Assembly (NCBI GenBank): GCA_041908585.1 | Contig: JAYRFB010000236.1 | Coordinates: 9,398 to 73,397 of the forward strand | Length of the DNA: 64,000 bases | Reading direction: 5' to 3' | Source of the DNA: CAINDZ01 sp041908585 | Lineage (GTDB): Bacteria; Krumholzibacteriota; Krumholzibacteriia; LZORAL124-64-63 | In this document: one piece after another, positions 25,595 to 33,540 of the stretch | Numbering within the stretch: the stretch's first letter is position 1 | Layout of the letters: the number at the start of each line of letters is the position of its first letter | Notes under the pieces: model-generated | Told to the model about the DNA's origin: nothing | What the model saw: only the letters and a program-made list of their open reading frames with translations | Databases searched by the model: none | Translations under genes and position numbers: made by a program

Positions 25595-26992
25595 TCATTC
25601 CGGCCGCAACCCCTCCGGCTGCGTATGGATCCACCCCCGCTCGCGCTGCCCAGCAATCACGTCGACCGGCTCCGTGCAGTGGAAGCGCAACAGCTCGCCG
25701 AGGGTGTTGAACCCCTGCATCTGCAGCCGCGTGACCATGCGCAGGAACAGCTCGGCGGTGACGAGCGCGTCGCCCAGGGCGGTGTGGCGGCCGTGCAGGT
25801 CCAATTGGTAGAGCTGCGCCAGGCTCTCCAGGTCCAGGCGTCCCATCGCCGGGTTCAGCAGCGAGGCCAGCCGCAGCGTGTCGATGAAGACGAAGTCCTC
25901 CCAGGGGCGGTCGTGGCGGCGGCACTCCTCGCGCAGGATCGTCAGGTCGAACGAGATGTTGTGGCCCACGACGACGCGGCCGCGCGCCAGGCGCTGGAAA
26001 TCGGCCCACACCTCGGGGAACGCGCGCGCGTCCCTGACCATCGCGTCGGTGATGCCGTGCACGGCGGTCGAGGCGGGCGGGATGGGCACGCCGGGATCCA
26101 CCAGGTCGTCCATCAGCCGGCTCTTGTAGAGGCGCGGGCCGTGCGCGCAGACGGCGCCCAGCGAGACGATGCGGTCGGTCGTCACGTCCAGGCCGGTGGT
26201 CTCGGTGTCGATGACGATGACGGGAACATCGTCCAGCCGCATCGCCAGATCCAGCGGGCCGGCGGCCGGCGGCACGTCGTGCAGCTTGAGGTCGAACTCG
26301 ACGCCGGGCCGATGGCGGTCCAGCTCGACGGGCGGGAAGATGATCACCGCGCCCTCGTCGTCCGGCAGCAGCGCGATGCGGCCCTGCAGCGAGACGCCGT
26401 CCAGCCGCTCGAACACCGACTCGAGCGCGCGGCGCGCGCGCCGGGCCTTCTGCATCGCGGCCAGCACCGACTCGCGGCTGAGCGCCGCGAACAGCGAGGT
26501 GCCCACGCGGGCGCGCTCGGCCCCCAGCAGTTCGCGCGCGGTGCTGTTGAGCAGGCGGACCTGGCCCTGGTCGGTGATGATGACCACGCCGCTGGCCAGG
26601 GAGCCCAGCACGGTGAGCAGCTTGTGGTCCGGGGCGTGGCGCTCGCGCGTGATCTGGTCCTGGTAGAGGCCCAGCGAGGCGAGCATCGACTCGACCTCCG
26701 GCGGCGTCCCCTGGCCGAGGGTCTTCGGCACCGCGGCGCCCTGGTCGGCCACCAGGTTCAGCACCGCGGTGCGCGCGCCCTCGATGCCGCGGCCCAGCCG
26801 GTCGGCCGCGCGCCAGCTGCGCCAGTACAGCGCCAGCGCCGCGGCGAAGGTGGCCGCCCCCACCACGAGCGGCAGCGGCGACAGCGGGCGGCGCATGATC
26901 ACATCCGGCAGCAGCACCAGCGCCCCGGCCCCCGCGCAGACGCCGGCCCAGACCAGCGAGCGCTTGATCAGTCGGTGGGCGGGTTCGCGCAT
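25595..26992 (-). CDS. Membrane-anchored PAS/DnaQ-type 3'-5' exonuclease
   Basis: A 465-residue protein. Two hydrophobic helices (about 13-32 and 38-56) anchor it in the membrane. A helical linker and a PAS-like domain (about 125-235; LGSLASGVVIITDQGQVRLLN) follow. The DEDDh exonuclease domain at 255-425 has all catalytic residues: Asp262 and Glu264 (VIDTETTGLD), Asp349 (GHNISFDLTIL), and His403 and Asp408 (HTALGDALV). In many bacteria such exonucleases sit beside cNMP-CBS-DUF294 proteins; here that partner (28456) is divergent and separated by an ATPase gene. Its nucleic-acid target and PAS ligand are unknown. Confidence 0.9.
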   Translation of the reverse strand: MREPAHRLIKRSLVWAGVCAGAGALVLLPDVIMRRPLSPLPLVVGAATFAAALALYWRSWRAADRLGRGIEGARTAVLNLVADQGAAVPKTLGQGTPPEVESMLASLGLYQDQITRERHAPDHKLLTVLGSLASGVVIITDQGQVRLLNSTARELLGAERARVGTSLFAALSRESVLAAMQKARRARRALESVFERLDGVSLQGRIALLPDDEGAVIIFPPVELDRHRPGVEFDLKLHDVPPAAGPLDLAMRLDDVPVIVIDTETTGLDVTTDRIVSLGAVCAHGPRLYKSRLMDDLVDPGVPIPPASTAVHGITDAMVRDARAFPEVWADFQRLARGRVVVGHNISFDLTILREECRRHDRPWEDFVFIDTLRLASLLNPAMGRLDLESLAQLYQLDLHGRHTALGDALVTAELFLRMVTRLQMQGFNTLGELLRFHCTEPVDVIAGQRERGWIHTQPEGLRPE

Positions 26993-27154
26993 GGGGGGCG
27001 GCTCCGGGTCGGGTGGCCGGTCCGGCCCCGGCGGGGCCTTCGGCGGGGATCATAAGGGCCGGGCGGGGCGCTTCCAAGCGGGATGCGGGCAGCGGCACGG
27101 GGTGCCGGGATCGCATCGCCGCAGGTAACTGCTTGTCAAAATATGATTTGTCAT

Positions 27155-27227
27155 ATTCCGCAGCCAATTGCGGAATATTCAAGACCATTCCGCAGTCAAC
27201 TGCGGAATTATATTGACAATTCCGCAG
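27155..27227. promoter_or_regulatory. Three phased ATTCCGCAG sites upstream of the ATPase gene
   Basis: Two 22-bp inverted repeats, each with arms ATTCCGCAG and (C/T)TGCGGAAT-like (27155-27176 and 27187-27208), are followed by a half-site ATTCCGCAG (27219-27227). Starts are exactly 32 bp apart, about three helical turns. The whole array lies in an AT-rich island (27130-27250) and ends 20 bp before the ATPase ATG. It is most likely an operator array, possibly autoregulatory; no clear -10/-35 pair was settled. Confidence 0.65.
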
Positions 27228-27247
27228 CATCGTTCGAAAATGTCCAT

Positions 27248-28444
27248 ATGGAGACACGCAGGGTCTACCAGGCCATCGTCGAGGACCATCTGGAGCAGCA
27301 TCGCCAGATGATCTTCGTCTCGGGTCCCCGTCAGGTGGGCAAGACCACCATCTGCCGCGGCCGGGCCGACCTTTACCTGGACTGGGACAACGAGGACCAC
27401 CGCGCCGTGGTGCTGGCGGGGCCGGGGGCCGTCGCGCGCCGCGCCGGGCTGGAGGGGCTGGTCACGCGGGCGCCGGTGATCGCCTTCGACGAACTGCACC
27501 GCTACCGGCGCTGGCGGGGATTCCTGAAGGGATTCTTCGACACCTACGAGCAGCGCTCGCGCGTCCTGGTCACCGGCTCGTCGCGCCTGGACCAGTATCG
27601 GCGAGGCGGCGACAGCCTGATGGGACGCTACTTCCCGCTGCGCATGCATCCGTTCAGCGTGGCGGAGTTGACGTCGCCGACCCTGCCGTCGCAACCGGTG
27701 CGCGCGCCCGCCGCGCTGGCTGACGCGGACTGGCAGGCGCTGTGGGACCACGGCGGCTTCCCCGAGCCGTTCACGCGCCGCGCCGCCACCTTCACCACGC
27801 GCTGGCGCAACCTGCGCCGCACGCAGCTGCTGCGCGAGGACGTGCGCGACCTCACGCGCATCCAGGAGCTCGACCAGCTCGACATGCTCGAGCGCCTGCT
27901 GACGGACCGCTCGGGCGAACAGCTCGTCTACAGCTCGCTGGCCCGCGAGGTGCGCGTGAGCGAGAACACGATCCGGTCGTGGGTCGGCACGCTGTGCTCG
28001 CTGCACCACGGTTTCGTGGTCCGGCCCTGGTCGAAGAGCCTGACAGGAACTCTGCGCAAGGAGCCCCGCTGGTACCTGCGCGACTGGTCCGGCGTCGCCG
28101 ACCCGGGCAAGCGCTTCGAGACGCTCTGCGCCTGCCACCTGCTCAAGGCCGTCGAGGGCTGGACGGACCTGGGCCTCGGCGAGTTCGAGTTGCGCTACAT
28201 CCGCGACCGCCAGGGCCGCGAGGTCGATTTCGTCGTGGTGCGCGACGGCCGACCGTGGTTCCTGGCCGAAGCGAAGCTGTCGGACACCCGGCTGACGCCG
28301 GCCCTCCGGTCGTACCACGAGAAGACGGGTGCGCCGCACGCTTTCCAGATCGTGGCCGAGCTGCCCTTCGTCGATGCCGACGCCTTCGCGCCGACCGGGC
28401 CCGTGGTGGTCCCGGCGCGCACGCTGTTGTCCCAGTTGCTGTAA
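27248..28444 (+). CDS. ATPase with DUF4143-type C-terminal domain
   Basis: A 398-residue P-loop ATPase. Walker A is GPRQVGKTT (about 26-34), Walker B is VIAFDELHR, and the sensor region VLVTGSSRLDQYRRGGDSL is typical of the bacterial/archaeal AAA-like ATPases with DUF4143. The C-terminal part (FELRYIRDRQGREVDFVV ... FLAEAK) has the D...E-x-K pattern of PD-(D/E)xK nuclease folds. These genes are common as mobile, self-contained units of unknown function, possibly toxin- or defence-related. It starts inside an AT-rich island with an operator array and lies 11 bp before the DUF294 gene. The ATG at 27248 is chosen from homologous length. Confidence 0.9.
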   Translation: METRRVYQAIVEDHLEQHRQMIFVSGPRQVGKTTICRGRADLYLDWDNEDHRAVVLAGPGAVARRAGLEGLVTRAPVIAFDELHRYRRWRGFLKGFFDTYEQRSRVLVTGSSRLDQYRRGGDSLMGRYFPLRMHPFSVAELTSPTLPSQPVRAPAALADADWQALWDHGGFPEPFTRRAATFTTRWRNLRRTQLLREDVRDLTRIQELDQLDMLERLLTDRSGEQLVYSSLAREVRVSENTIRSWVGTLCSLHHGFVVRPWSKSLTGTLRKEPRWYLRDWSGVADPGKRFETLCACHLLKAVEGWTDLGLGEFELRYIRDRQGREVDFVVVRDGRPWFLAEAKLSDTRLTPALRSYHEKTGAPHAFQIVAELPFVDADAFAPTGPVVVPARTLLSQLL

Positions 28445-28455
28445 GGGAGAGGCCC

Positions 28456-30273
28456 ATGATCCCCCGCCTCCAGGACTTCCTCCAGGGCCAGCACCCGTTC
28501 ACGCTGCTGACCGAGAGCGAGCGCGAGCGCGTCGAGGCCGCCGCCACCGCCCGCGCGTTCCCCGACGGCGCGCGCATCCTGGAACAGGACGGTCCGCAGA
28601 GCACGTGCCTGTACCTGCTGGCCGGCGGCCAGGCGCGCCTGGTGCGCGACGGCGAGGAGCTGCAGGTGCTGGAGGAGGGCGACTGCTTCGGCTACCCGTC
28701 GATGATCAGCCGCTCGGCGCCCGCCTTCGACGTGGTGGCCACGGGTGAGGTGCGGGTCCACTGCGTGCCGGAAGCGGTGTTCCGCGGCCTGCTGGGCAAC
28801 CGCGACTTCGCCGAGTTCTTCCTGCAGAGCCTGGGCGAGCGCCTGCGGCGCGTGACCGCCGGCGGCGTGACCGCGCTGGGCGGCGAGCTGACCACCGAGC
28901 TGGGCGACCTCGAGCTGCGCCGCGTCGTGCGCGTGGCCCCCGGCGCCACCGTGCAGCAGGCCGCCCGCGCGATGCGCGACGCGCGCGACGACTTCGCGCT
29001 GGTCGGCGACGACGGCGACGAGATGCCGGGCATCGTCACCGACCACGACTTCCAGGTGAAGGTGCTGGCCGAGGGGCTGGGCCCGGACACCCCGGTAGCG
29101 CGCGTGATGACGCGCCCGCTCAAGACCCTGACCGCCGACACGCCCGTGCACGGCGCGCTGCTCTACATGCTCGAGGAGCGCATCCACCACCTGCCGGTGG
29201 TGCGCGACGGCGGCATCATCGGCGTGCTGACGGCCACCGACCTGCTGCGCCACCAGACCACCAACCCGCTCTATCTCATGCGCCGCCTGGACCACCTGGA
29301 CCGCGGCGAGTCTCTGGCCGCCTACGGGCGCGACGCCGCGGCGATGGTCGAACGCCTGTTCCGCGGCGGCCTGAAGGTGGGGCAGATCGGCCGCGTCTTC
29401 GCCAGCCTGAACGACGCGCTCATCCGCCGGCTGTGCAGGCTGGCCGAGGCCGAGCTGGGCCCGCCGCCGTGTCCCTATGCGTGGCTGGTCTTCGGTTCGG
29501 AAGGGCGGATGGAGCAGGCGCTGCTGACCGACCAGGACAACGCGCTGGTCTACGGCGACGACACGGCCGCGGCGAAGGACTACTTCGCGAAGCTGGCCGC
29601 GCTGGTCGTCGCCGACCTGGTCACCGCCGGCTTCCCGCCCTGCCCCGGCGGCTGCATGGCCACCAACTGGAACCGGCCGCTGGGCGCGTGGCTGGAGACG
29701 GTGCGCGGCTGGATCGACGAGCCGACGCCCGACAATCTCATGGTCTCGTCGATCTTCTTCGACTTCCGCGCCGTCGCCGGCGCGCTGGATGTGGCGCCGC
29801 TGGCCGACCTGGCGGCCGGCGCCGCCGGCAACCAGCTCTTCATGGCGCACCTGGCGCGCGTCTCGCTGCGCTTCAAGCCGCCGCTGGGCCTGTTCCAGCA
29901 GATCCAGGCCACCGACGACAAGGTCGACCTGAAGAAGCGCGCCATCGCGCCGGTGGTCGCGGCCGCGCGCGTCTGGGGCCTGGAGGCGGGCACGCGCGCG
30001 CGTCCGACGCGCGAGCGCCTCGAGACCGCGATCGAGGCCGGCGTGGTCAGCCGCGACCTGGGCCAGACGCTGATCGAGACCTACCGCTTCCTGCTGCAGC
30101 TGCGGCTGCGCGAGCAGCTGGCCGCGCTCGAGCGCGGCGAAGCGCCCGGCAACGACGTCAACGTCAAGGCGCTCTCTTCGCTGCAGCGACGGCACTTGAA
30201 GGACGCGTTCGGGGCGATCCGCGAGATGCAGGGGGCCGTGGCGCAGCGGTACCGGACGAACATGCTGGGGTGA
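28456..30273 (+). CDS. cNMP-binding/CBS/DUF294 nucleotidyltransferase-like signalling protein
   Basis: A 605-residue cytoplasmic protein. Domains in order: cNMP-binding (about 10-130; RILEQDGPQSTCLYLLAGG), two CBS domains (about 150-280; HHLPVVRDGGIIGVLTATD), a DUF294 nucleotidyltransferase-like domain (GSEGRMEQALLTDQDNALVY near 346-365, with the G-S and D-x-D metal ligands) and a helical DUF294 C-terminal region. It resembles GlnD-type transferases controlled by nucleotides. AAGGGAG lies about 8 bp upstream of the ATG. Its usual neighbour, the PAS/DnaQ exonuclease, is on the other side of the ATPase. Confidence 0.92.
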   Translation: MIPRLQDFLQGQHPFTLLTESERERVEAAATARAFPDGARILEQDGPQSTCLYLLAGGQARLVRDGEELQVLEEGDCFGYPSMISRSAPAFDVVATGEVRVHCVPEAVFRGLLGNRDFAEFFLQSLGERLRRVTAGGVTALGGELTTELGDLELRRVVRVAPGATVQQAARAMRDARDDFALVGDDGDEMPGIVTDHDFQVKVLAEGLGPDTPVARVMTRPLKTLTADTPVHGALLYMLEERIHHLPVVRDGGIIGVLTATDLLRHQTTNPLYLMRRLDHLDRGESLAAYGRDAAAMVERLFRGGLKVGQIGRVFASLNDALIRRLCRLAEAELGPPPCPYAWLVFGSEGRMEQALLTDQDNALVYGDDTAAAKDYFAKLAALVVADLVTAGFPPCPGGCMATNWNRPLGAWLETVRGWIDEPTPDNLMVSSIFFDFRAVAGALDVAPLADLAAGAAGNQLFMAHLARVSLRFKPPLGLFQQIQATDDKVDLKKRAIAPVVAAARVWGLEAGTRARPTRERLETAIEAGVVSRDLGQTLIETYRFLLQLRLREQLAALERGEAPGNDVNVKALSSLQRRHLKDAFGAIREMQGAVAQRYRTNMLG

Positions 30274-30331
30274 GGCGGCGGGGCGGGGGCGCGCGCGGGG
30301 TGTCGGCGCGGGGGTGCGCATTCCGCGGACT

Positions 30332-30380
30332 GGTTGATATGTCAACCATCCGCCGGAAGGGACCTGCGGATGAAGAGGCC
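30332..30380 (+). repeat. Hairpin-block repeat, copy A
   Basis: GGTTGA-TATG-TCAACC (perfect 6-bp hairpin) is followed by a conserved stretch ATCCGCCGGAAGGGACCTGC. In this copy CATCCGC also pairs with GCGGATG to make a second hairpin. It begins 58 bp after the DUF294 stop and is followed by a dispersed palindrome at 30393. Confidence 0.65.
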
Positions 30381-30392
30381 CTTTCTGCGGAC

Positions 30393-30406
30393 GTGCGCCG
30401 GCGCAC
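30393..30406. repeat. Dispersed palindrome GTGCGCCGGCGCAC, copy 4
   Basis: GTGC form, 12 bp after hairpin-block copy A and 205 bp upstream of the secreted-protein gene. The stretch 30274-30611 holds only these two repeats and a leader for that gene. Confidence 0.65.
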
Positions 30407-30611
30407 ACCGCTAACCGAAAGAAAAATGGCGAGATAGATCCAATGAAGGGCGCGCGGGTCGCCGCCCCATTGAAACGACCCTATCATGTGCGAGCTTCGG
30501 CCGCTCCGCCCCAGCGGAAGCCGGCCGTTCGAGGCCGCCTGCGGGCGCGCCTCCTCCGCGCCCGCGGTTCCCCCAGCGGTCTCGTGTCCATGTCGCGACA
30601 GGAGGCCCAAG

Positions 30612-31220
30612 ATGAGATTGACCGCCATCGTATCCTGTCTGCTGCTGCTGGTGGCCGCGCCGTGCGCGCTGGCCGTCGTCGTCGGCGGGGACTTCGACAG
30701 CCAGCCCCCCGGCCCCTATACCGGCGGCGCCACCGTGCAGCCGCCCGGCTCACCCGGCGTGCAGGTCGTGCCCGACAACCAGGGCTACGCCGGCGCGCCG
30801 AGCCTCGGCGACGGCTCGGGCAACATGCTGCGCATCGACAACCTGAGCGGCCCGGGGCCCATCACCGTCACCTTCGTCTTCTACTGCGACGTGATCCCCG
30901 ACAACCTCTGCCGCATCGGGTACACCTACGCCGCCGCGGCCTGGGACATCTACTCCGGGTTCGGCGTGTACGTGGACGATCCCACGCTCACCAACCCCGA
31001 CGACCTGTGGGAGCCGCCGGTCGGCTTCCCGCCCAGCACGGTCGGGCCGGGCGACAACCACGAGAACGCCGGCGACTGCGACGGCACGACGCACACCATC
31101 ACGTTCGTCGTGGCCCCGGGCACGGTCCTGCACCTGGACAACATGGCCACCGAATGCCTGGAGAACCCGGTCGGCGACGAACAGCACAGCTGGGGTGCGT
31201 TGAAGGCGTGGTACCGGTAA
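30612..31220 (+). CDS. Secreted protein of unknown function
   Basis: A 202-residue protein. The ATG at 30612 has AGGAGG 6 bp upstream and starts a signal peptide (about 1-21, cleaved near ALAVV). The mature part is Gly/Pro/Asp-rich with predicted beta strands (ITVTFVFYCDVIPDN, HTITFVVAPGTVLHLDN) and four or five Cys. It looks like a jelly-roll or carbohydrate-binding-like beta sandwich, but I recognise no family and there is no PNPFNP domain. It is followed directly by repeat copy B and a strong terminator. Confidence 0.78.
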   Translation: MRLTAIVSCLLLLVAAPCALAVVVGGDFDSQPPGPYTGGATVQPPGSPGVQVVPDNQGYAGAPSLGDGSGNMLRIDNLSGPGPITVTFVFYCDVIPDNLCRIGYTYAAAAWDIYSGFGVYVDDPTLTNPDDLWEPPVGFPPSTVGPGDNHENAGDCDGTTHTITFVVAPGTVLHLDNMATECLENPVGDEQHSWGALKAWYR

Positions 31221-31221
31221 C

Positions 31222-31271
31222 GTCGATGCATCAACCATCCGCCAAGGCGGACCTGCTACGAGAGAGACCGG
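31222..31271 (+). repeat. Hairpin-block repeat, copy B
   Basis: GTCGATGCATCAACC (one mismatch in the hairpin), then ATCCGCCAAGGCGGACCTGC and GAGAGAGACC. It starts one base after the stop of the secreted-protein gene and runs into the terminator stem. Confidence 0.6.
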
Positions 31272-31307
31272 CCGCGCTGCCGTAGCCGCGCGGCCGGTCT
31301 TCCGTTT
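31266..31307. terminator. Strong bidirectional terminator
   Basis: A perfect 12-bp stem GACCGGCCGCGC (31266-31277) with GCGCGGCCGGTC (31288-31299) closes a 10-nt loop and is followed by TTCCGTTT. It lies between the convergent secreted-protein and porin genes. Confidence 0.8.
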
Positions 31308-31319
31308 GCGGCGTCCGGC

Positions 31320-32576
31320 CTAGAAGGCGGCCAGGAAGCGCATCTGCAGCACGCTGAAGTCGTAGTCGGGCGTCAGGTCGTCGCGGCGGCCCATGGCGGT
31401 CTCGCCGTTGTTGACCAGGCTGTAGTCCAGGTAGATGCGGATGTTGGCGTTGGCGTAGTAGTTCAGGCCCAGGGTGATGATGTTCGCCGTGCCGCCCTCG
31501 ATGTCCTTGTCGTCCAGGTCCAGCGTCGAGTAGCGGGCGGCCAGTTCCCAGGCGCCGCTCTCGGCCTTGGGAACCACGCGGCCGAACTCGGCGGTGGTGC
31601 TGTCGTACGGATGGGTGTCGTCGGTCAGGAAGTAGGTCGCGTAGACGTAGCCGCCGCCGAATCCCACGTCCTCCAGGTCGTCCAGACGCGTGACGCTGGC
31701 CATCATGTACTCGCCCTGGGCGTAGAAGCGCTTGTTGACGTAGGCCAGTTCGCCGCCCATGACGTTGTACTTGTCCACGTCCTCGATGTCGTCGGTGTCG
31801 GTGAACTTGACATCGCCGACGTAGCTCTCCGGACGCACGTCGAAGCGGACCTCGCCGCTGTCGAAGTCGGTCTTGCGCAGGGCCGCCGAGGCGCCCAGCA
31901 GCAGCACGCTCTCGTCGTTCCGGATGGGCGTGTAGTTGAAGCGCGCCGCGAAGTTGATGGTCTCGTCATCGTCCTTCTCGAAGTCCGCCACGTCGGCGCC
32001 GAACATCGAGGCGGCCAGGCGCCAGTCGGCGTCCCAGCGGGCGATCTCGATGCCCATGCGGCGCCCGACCACGAACGGATCGGTGCCGAAGCTGCGCTCC
32101 ATGAACACCAGGTTACGGCTGGTGAAGTTCTCCTCCAAGCCGAACGGCTGACGGAAGTTGCCGACGCGCACGTGGCCCATGCCGTCGAAGAGGCCGCGGT
32201 AGGCCATGTAGATGTCCTTGACGGCGACCGTCTCCTCGGCGAAGTCGAAATCCGCCTCGGCGTACCAGTCGTTCCACAGCTCCGCCTTCAGCGCGAAGCG
32301 GGCCCGGCGCAGCAGCGTGCCGCCGGACATGTCCTGGATCTCCTCTTCCTCGTCCTGGTAGAGGGTCTTGTCCTCGTCCTCCATGTAGGTGGCCACGTCG
32401 ATGTAGGCGCGGGCATCCACCCACCACTTGAAGGCGCCGTCGGTCGACTTCCAGACCAGGATCCCGTCCTCGCTGGCGGCCTTGAGATCCGTCTCACCCG
32501 CGGCGGCGACCAGCGGCATCGCCATGACGGCGAGCGCGACCACGACCAGGGTCAGCTTGGCGAACAACTTGCGCAT
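31320..32576 (-). CDS. OprP/OprO-type porin
   Basis: A 418-residue outer-membrane beta-barrel of the phosphate-selective porin O/P family. The ATG at 32576 has AAGGAG 8 bp upstream; a GTG one codon earlier is possible. The signal peptide covers about 1-26. Family features include the plug/first-strand region GAFKWWVDARAYID, RRARFALKAELWNDWYAEADFDF, VRVGNFRQPFGLEENFTSRN and a C-terminal Phe (MRFLAAF). It is strongly acidic, unlike the Lys-lined OprP channel, so phosphate selectivity is not assured. Its presence shows a diderm envelope. Confidence 0.92.
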   Translation of the reverse strand: MRKLFAKLTLVVVALAVMAMPLVAAAGETDLKAASEDGILVWKSTDGAFKWWVDARAYIDVATYMEDEDKTLYQDEEEEIQDMSGGTLLRRARFALKAELWNDWYAEADFDFAEETVAVKDIYMAYRGLFDGMGHVRVGNFRQPFGLEENFTSRNLVFMERSFGTDPFVVGRRMGIEIARWDADWRLAASMFGADVADFEKDDDETINFAARFNYTPIRNDESVLLLGASAALRKTDFDSGEVRFDVRPESYVGDVKFTDTDDIEDVDKYNVMGGELAYVNKRFYAQGEYMMASVTRLDDLEDVGFGGGYVYATYFLTDDTHPYDSTTAEFGRVVPKAESGAWELAARYSTLDLDDKDIEGGTANIITLGLNYYANANIRIYLDYSLVNNGETAMGRRDDLTPDYDFSVLQMRFLAAF

Positions 32577-32684
32577 CACGTTCTCTCCTTCGTTGACGTG
32601 CTACTCCGGGACCGCCGCGACGGCGACGAGCGGGGCCGACGCGCGCGATCCCACCGGGGACCTGTCTTTCGCTTGCTCCTCGGT

Positions 32685-32717
32685 CTGTCGTGGACGACAG
32701 GCGGCGCGGACGCCGCC
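32685..32717 (-). terminator. Two adjacent hairpins after the 32734 gene
   Basis: CTGTCG-TGGA-CGACAG (32685-32700) and GGCGGCG-CGGA-CGCCGCC (32700-32717) are both perfect. They lie 17 bp beyond the 3' end of the membrane protein gene and upstream of the porin. There is no T-run. Confidence 0.35.
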
Positions 32718-32733
32718 GAGGACGTCCGTGTCT

Positions 32734-33540
32734 CTATCGTCGCGCCGCGGCGTCCAGCAGGCCGCGATTGAACACCAGGTACAGGACCGCCAGAGCGCCG
32801 CCTACCAGCAGCGGCAGCAGGCCGCGCCGCACGGGTCGCGCCTCGAGGCGGAACATCGCCGCGCCGGTCGGTCGCAGCATCGGCGCCGCGATCTCGAACG
32901 TGCCGCTGTCGCCCCGGCGCCCGATCGTGAACGGCGGCTGCGGGTTCTTGTTCGAATCGAACGACGGCGTCGTGGCGCCGACGGACTCGACCAGCAGGCC
33001 GGGCGGCAGGACCAGAGCCAGCCGGAAATCCCCCAGCACGAACCGCGAGCTGTTGACCCACTCGCGCCGCAGCTTGTGCACGCCGAACTGCGCGCGGCTG
33101 CCCTTCTCGTCGTACCAGCCCGGCACGACGGCGCGCAACACGATCGTGTCGCCAGGCGCCGCTCCCGGCAGCAGCTGCAGGTTCCAGTGGGGCATGCCGG
33201 CCACCGCCACCACGGGCAGCGGCAGGCTGTCGACGCCGGCGCCGAACGCCGCCGGGCCCCGCACGATCTGGTGGTCACGGCCGCCCCCGGTTTGCCAAGG
33301 CAGCAGGAGGTCCAACGAACCGCCTCGCCCGAGGACGACCGTGACCGAAACGATTGCGTCGCCGCGCGCGTCGACGACCAACTCGTCGCGGTACGCCGTC
33401 AGCGTATCAGCGGGAACGCCGACGGCCGGCGCCGCTGCCACCGCCGCCCGCGCGCCGCCCGCCAGCAGCAGCGCCACGAACAGCGTGGTGGCCGACAGTG
33501 CGGCCAGCGCCAGCAGGATGCCCACGCGGCGCGCCCGCAT
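32734..33540 (-). CDS. Membrane-anchored protein of unknown function beside the SLC13 transporter
   Basis: A 268-residue protein. An N-terminal hydrophobic segment (about 8-34) and a C-terminal helix (about 240-258) flank a beta-rich extracytoplasmic domain (VSVTVVLGRGGSLDLLLPW, HKLRREWVNSSRFVLGDF, LPPGLLVESVGATTPSF). Its ATG overlaps the stop of the transporter gene, so it is cotranslated and may be an accessory subunit. I recognise no named family. Confidence 0.78.
   Translation of the reverse strand: MRARRVGILLALAALSATTLFVALLLAGGARAAVAAAPAVGVPADTLTAYRDELVVDARGDAIVSVTVVLGRGGSLDLLLPWQTGGGRDHQIVRGPAAFGAGVDSLPLPVVAVAGMPHWNLQLLPGAAPGDTIVLRAVVPGWYDEKGSRAQFGVHKLRREWVNSSRFVLGDFRLALVLPPGLLVESVGATTPSFDSNKNPQPPFTIGRRGDSGTFEIAAPMLRPTGAAMFRLEARPVRRGLLPLLVGGALAVLYLVFNRGLLDAAARR

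Noticed and set aside
27155..27227. CRISPR-like array
   Set aside because: There are only three short palindromic units with 10-bp gaps and no cas genes; an operator array explains it better.
30334..30345. Possible FNR/CRP-type site in the hairpin-block repeats
   Set aside because: The TTGAT and TCAA halves are too close (12 bp rather than 14 bp overall), and the conserved part extends 35 nt further on one side.
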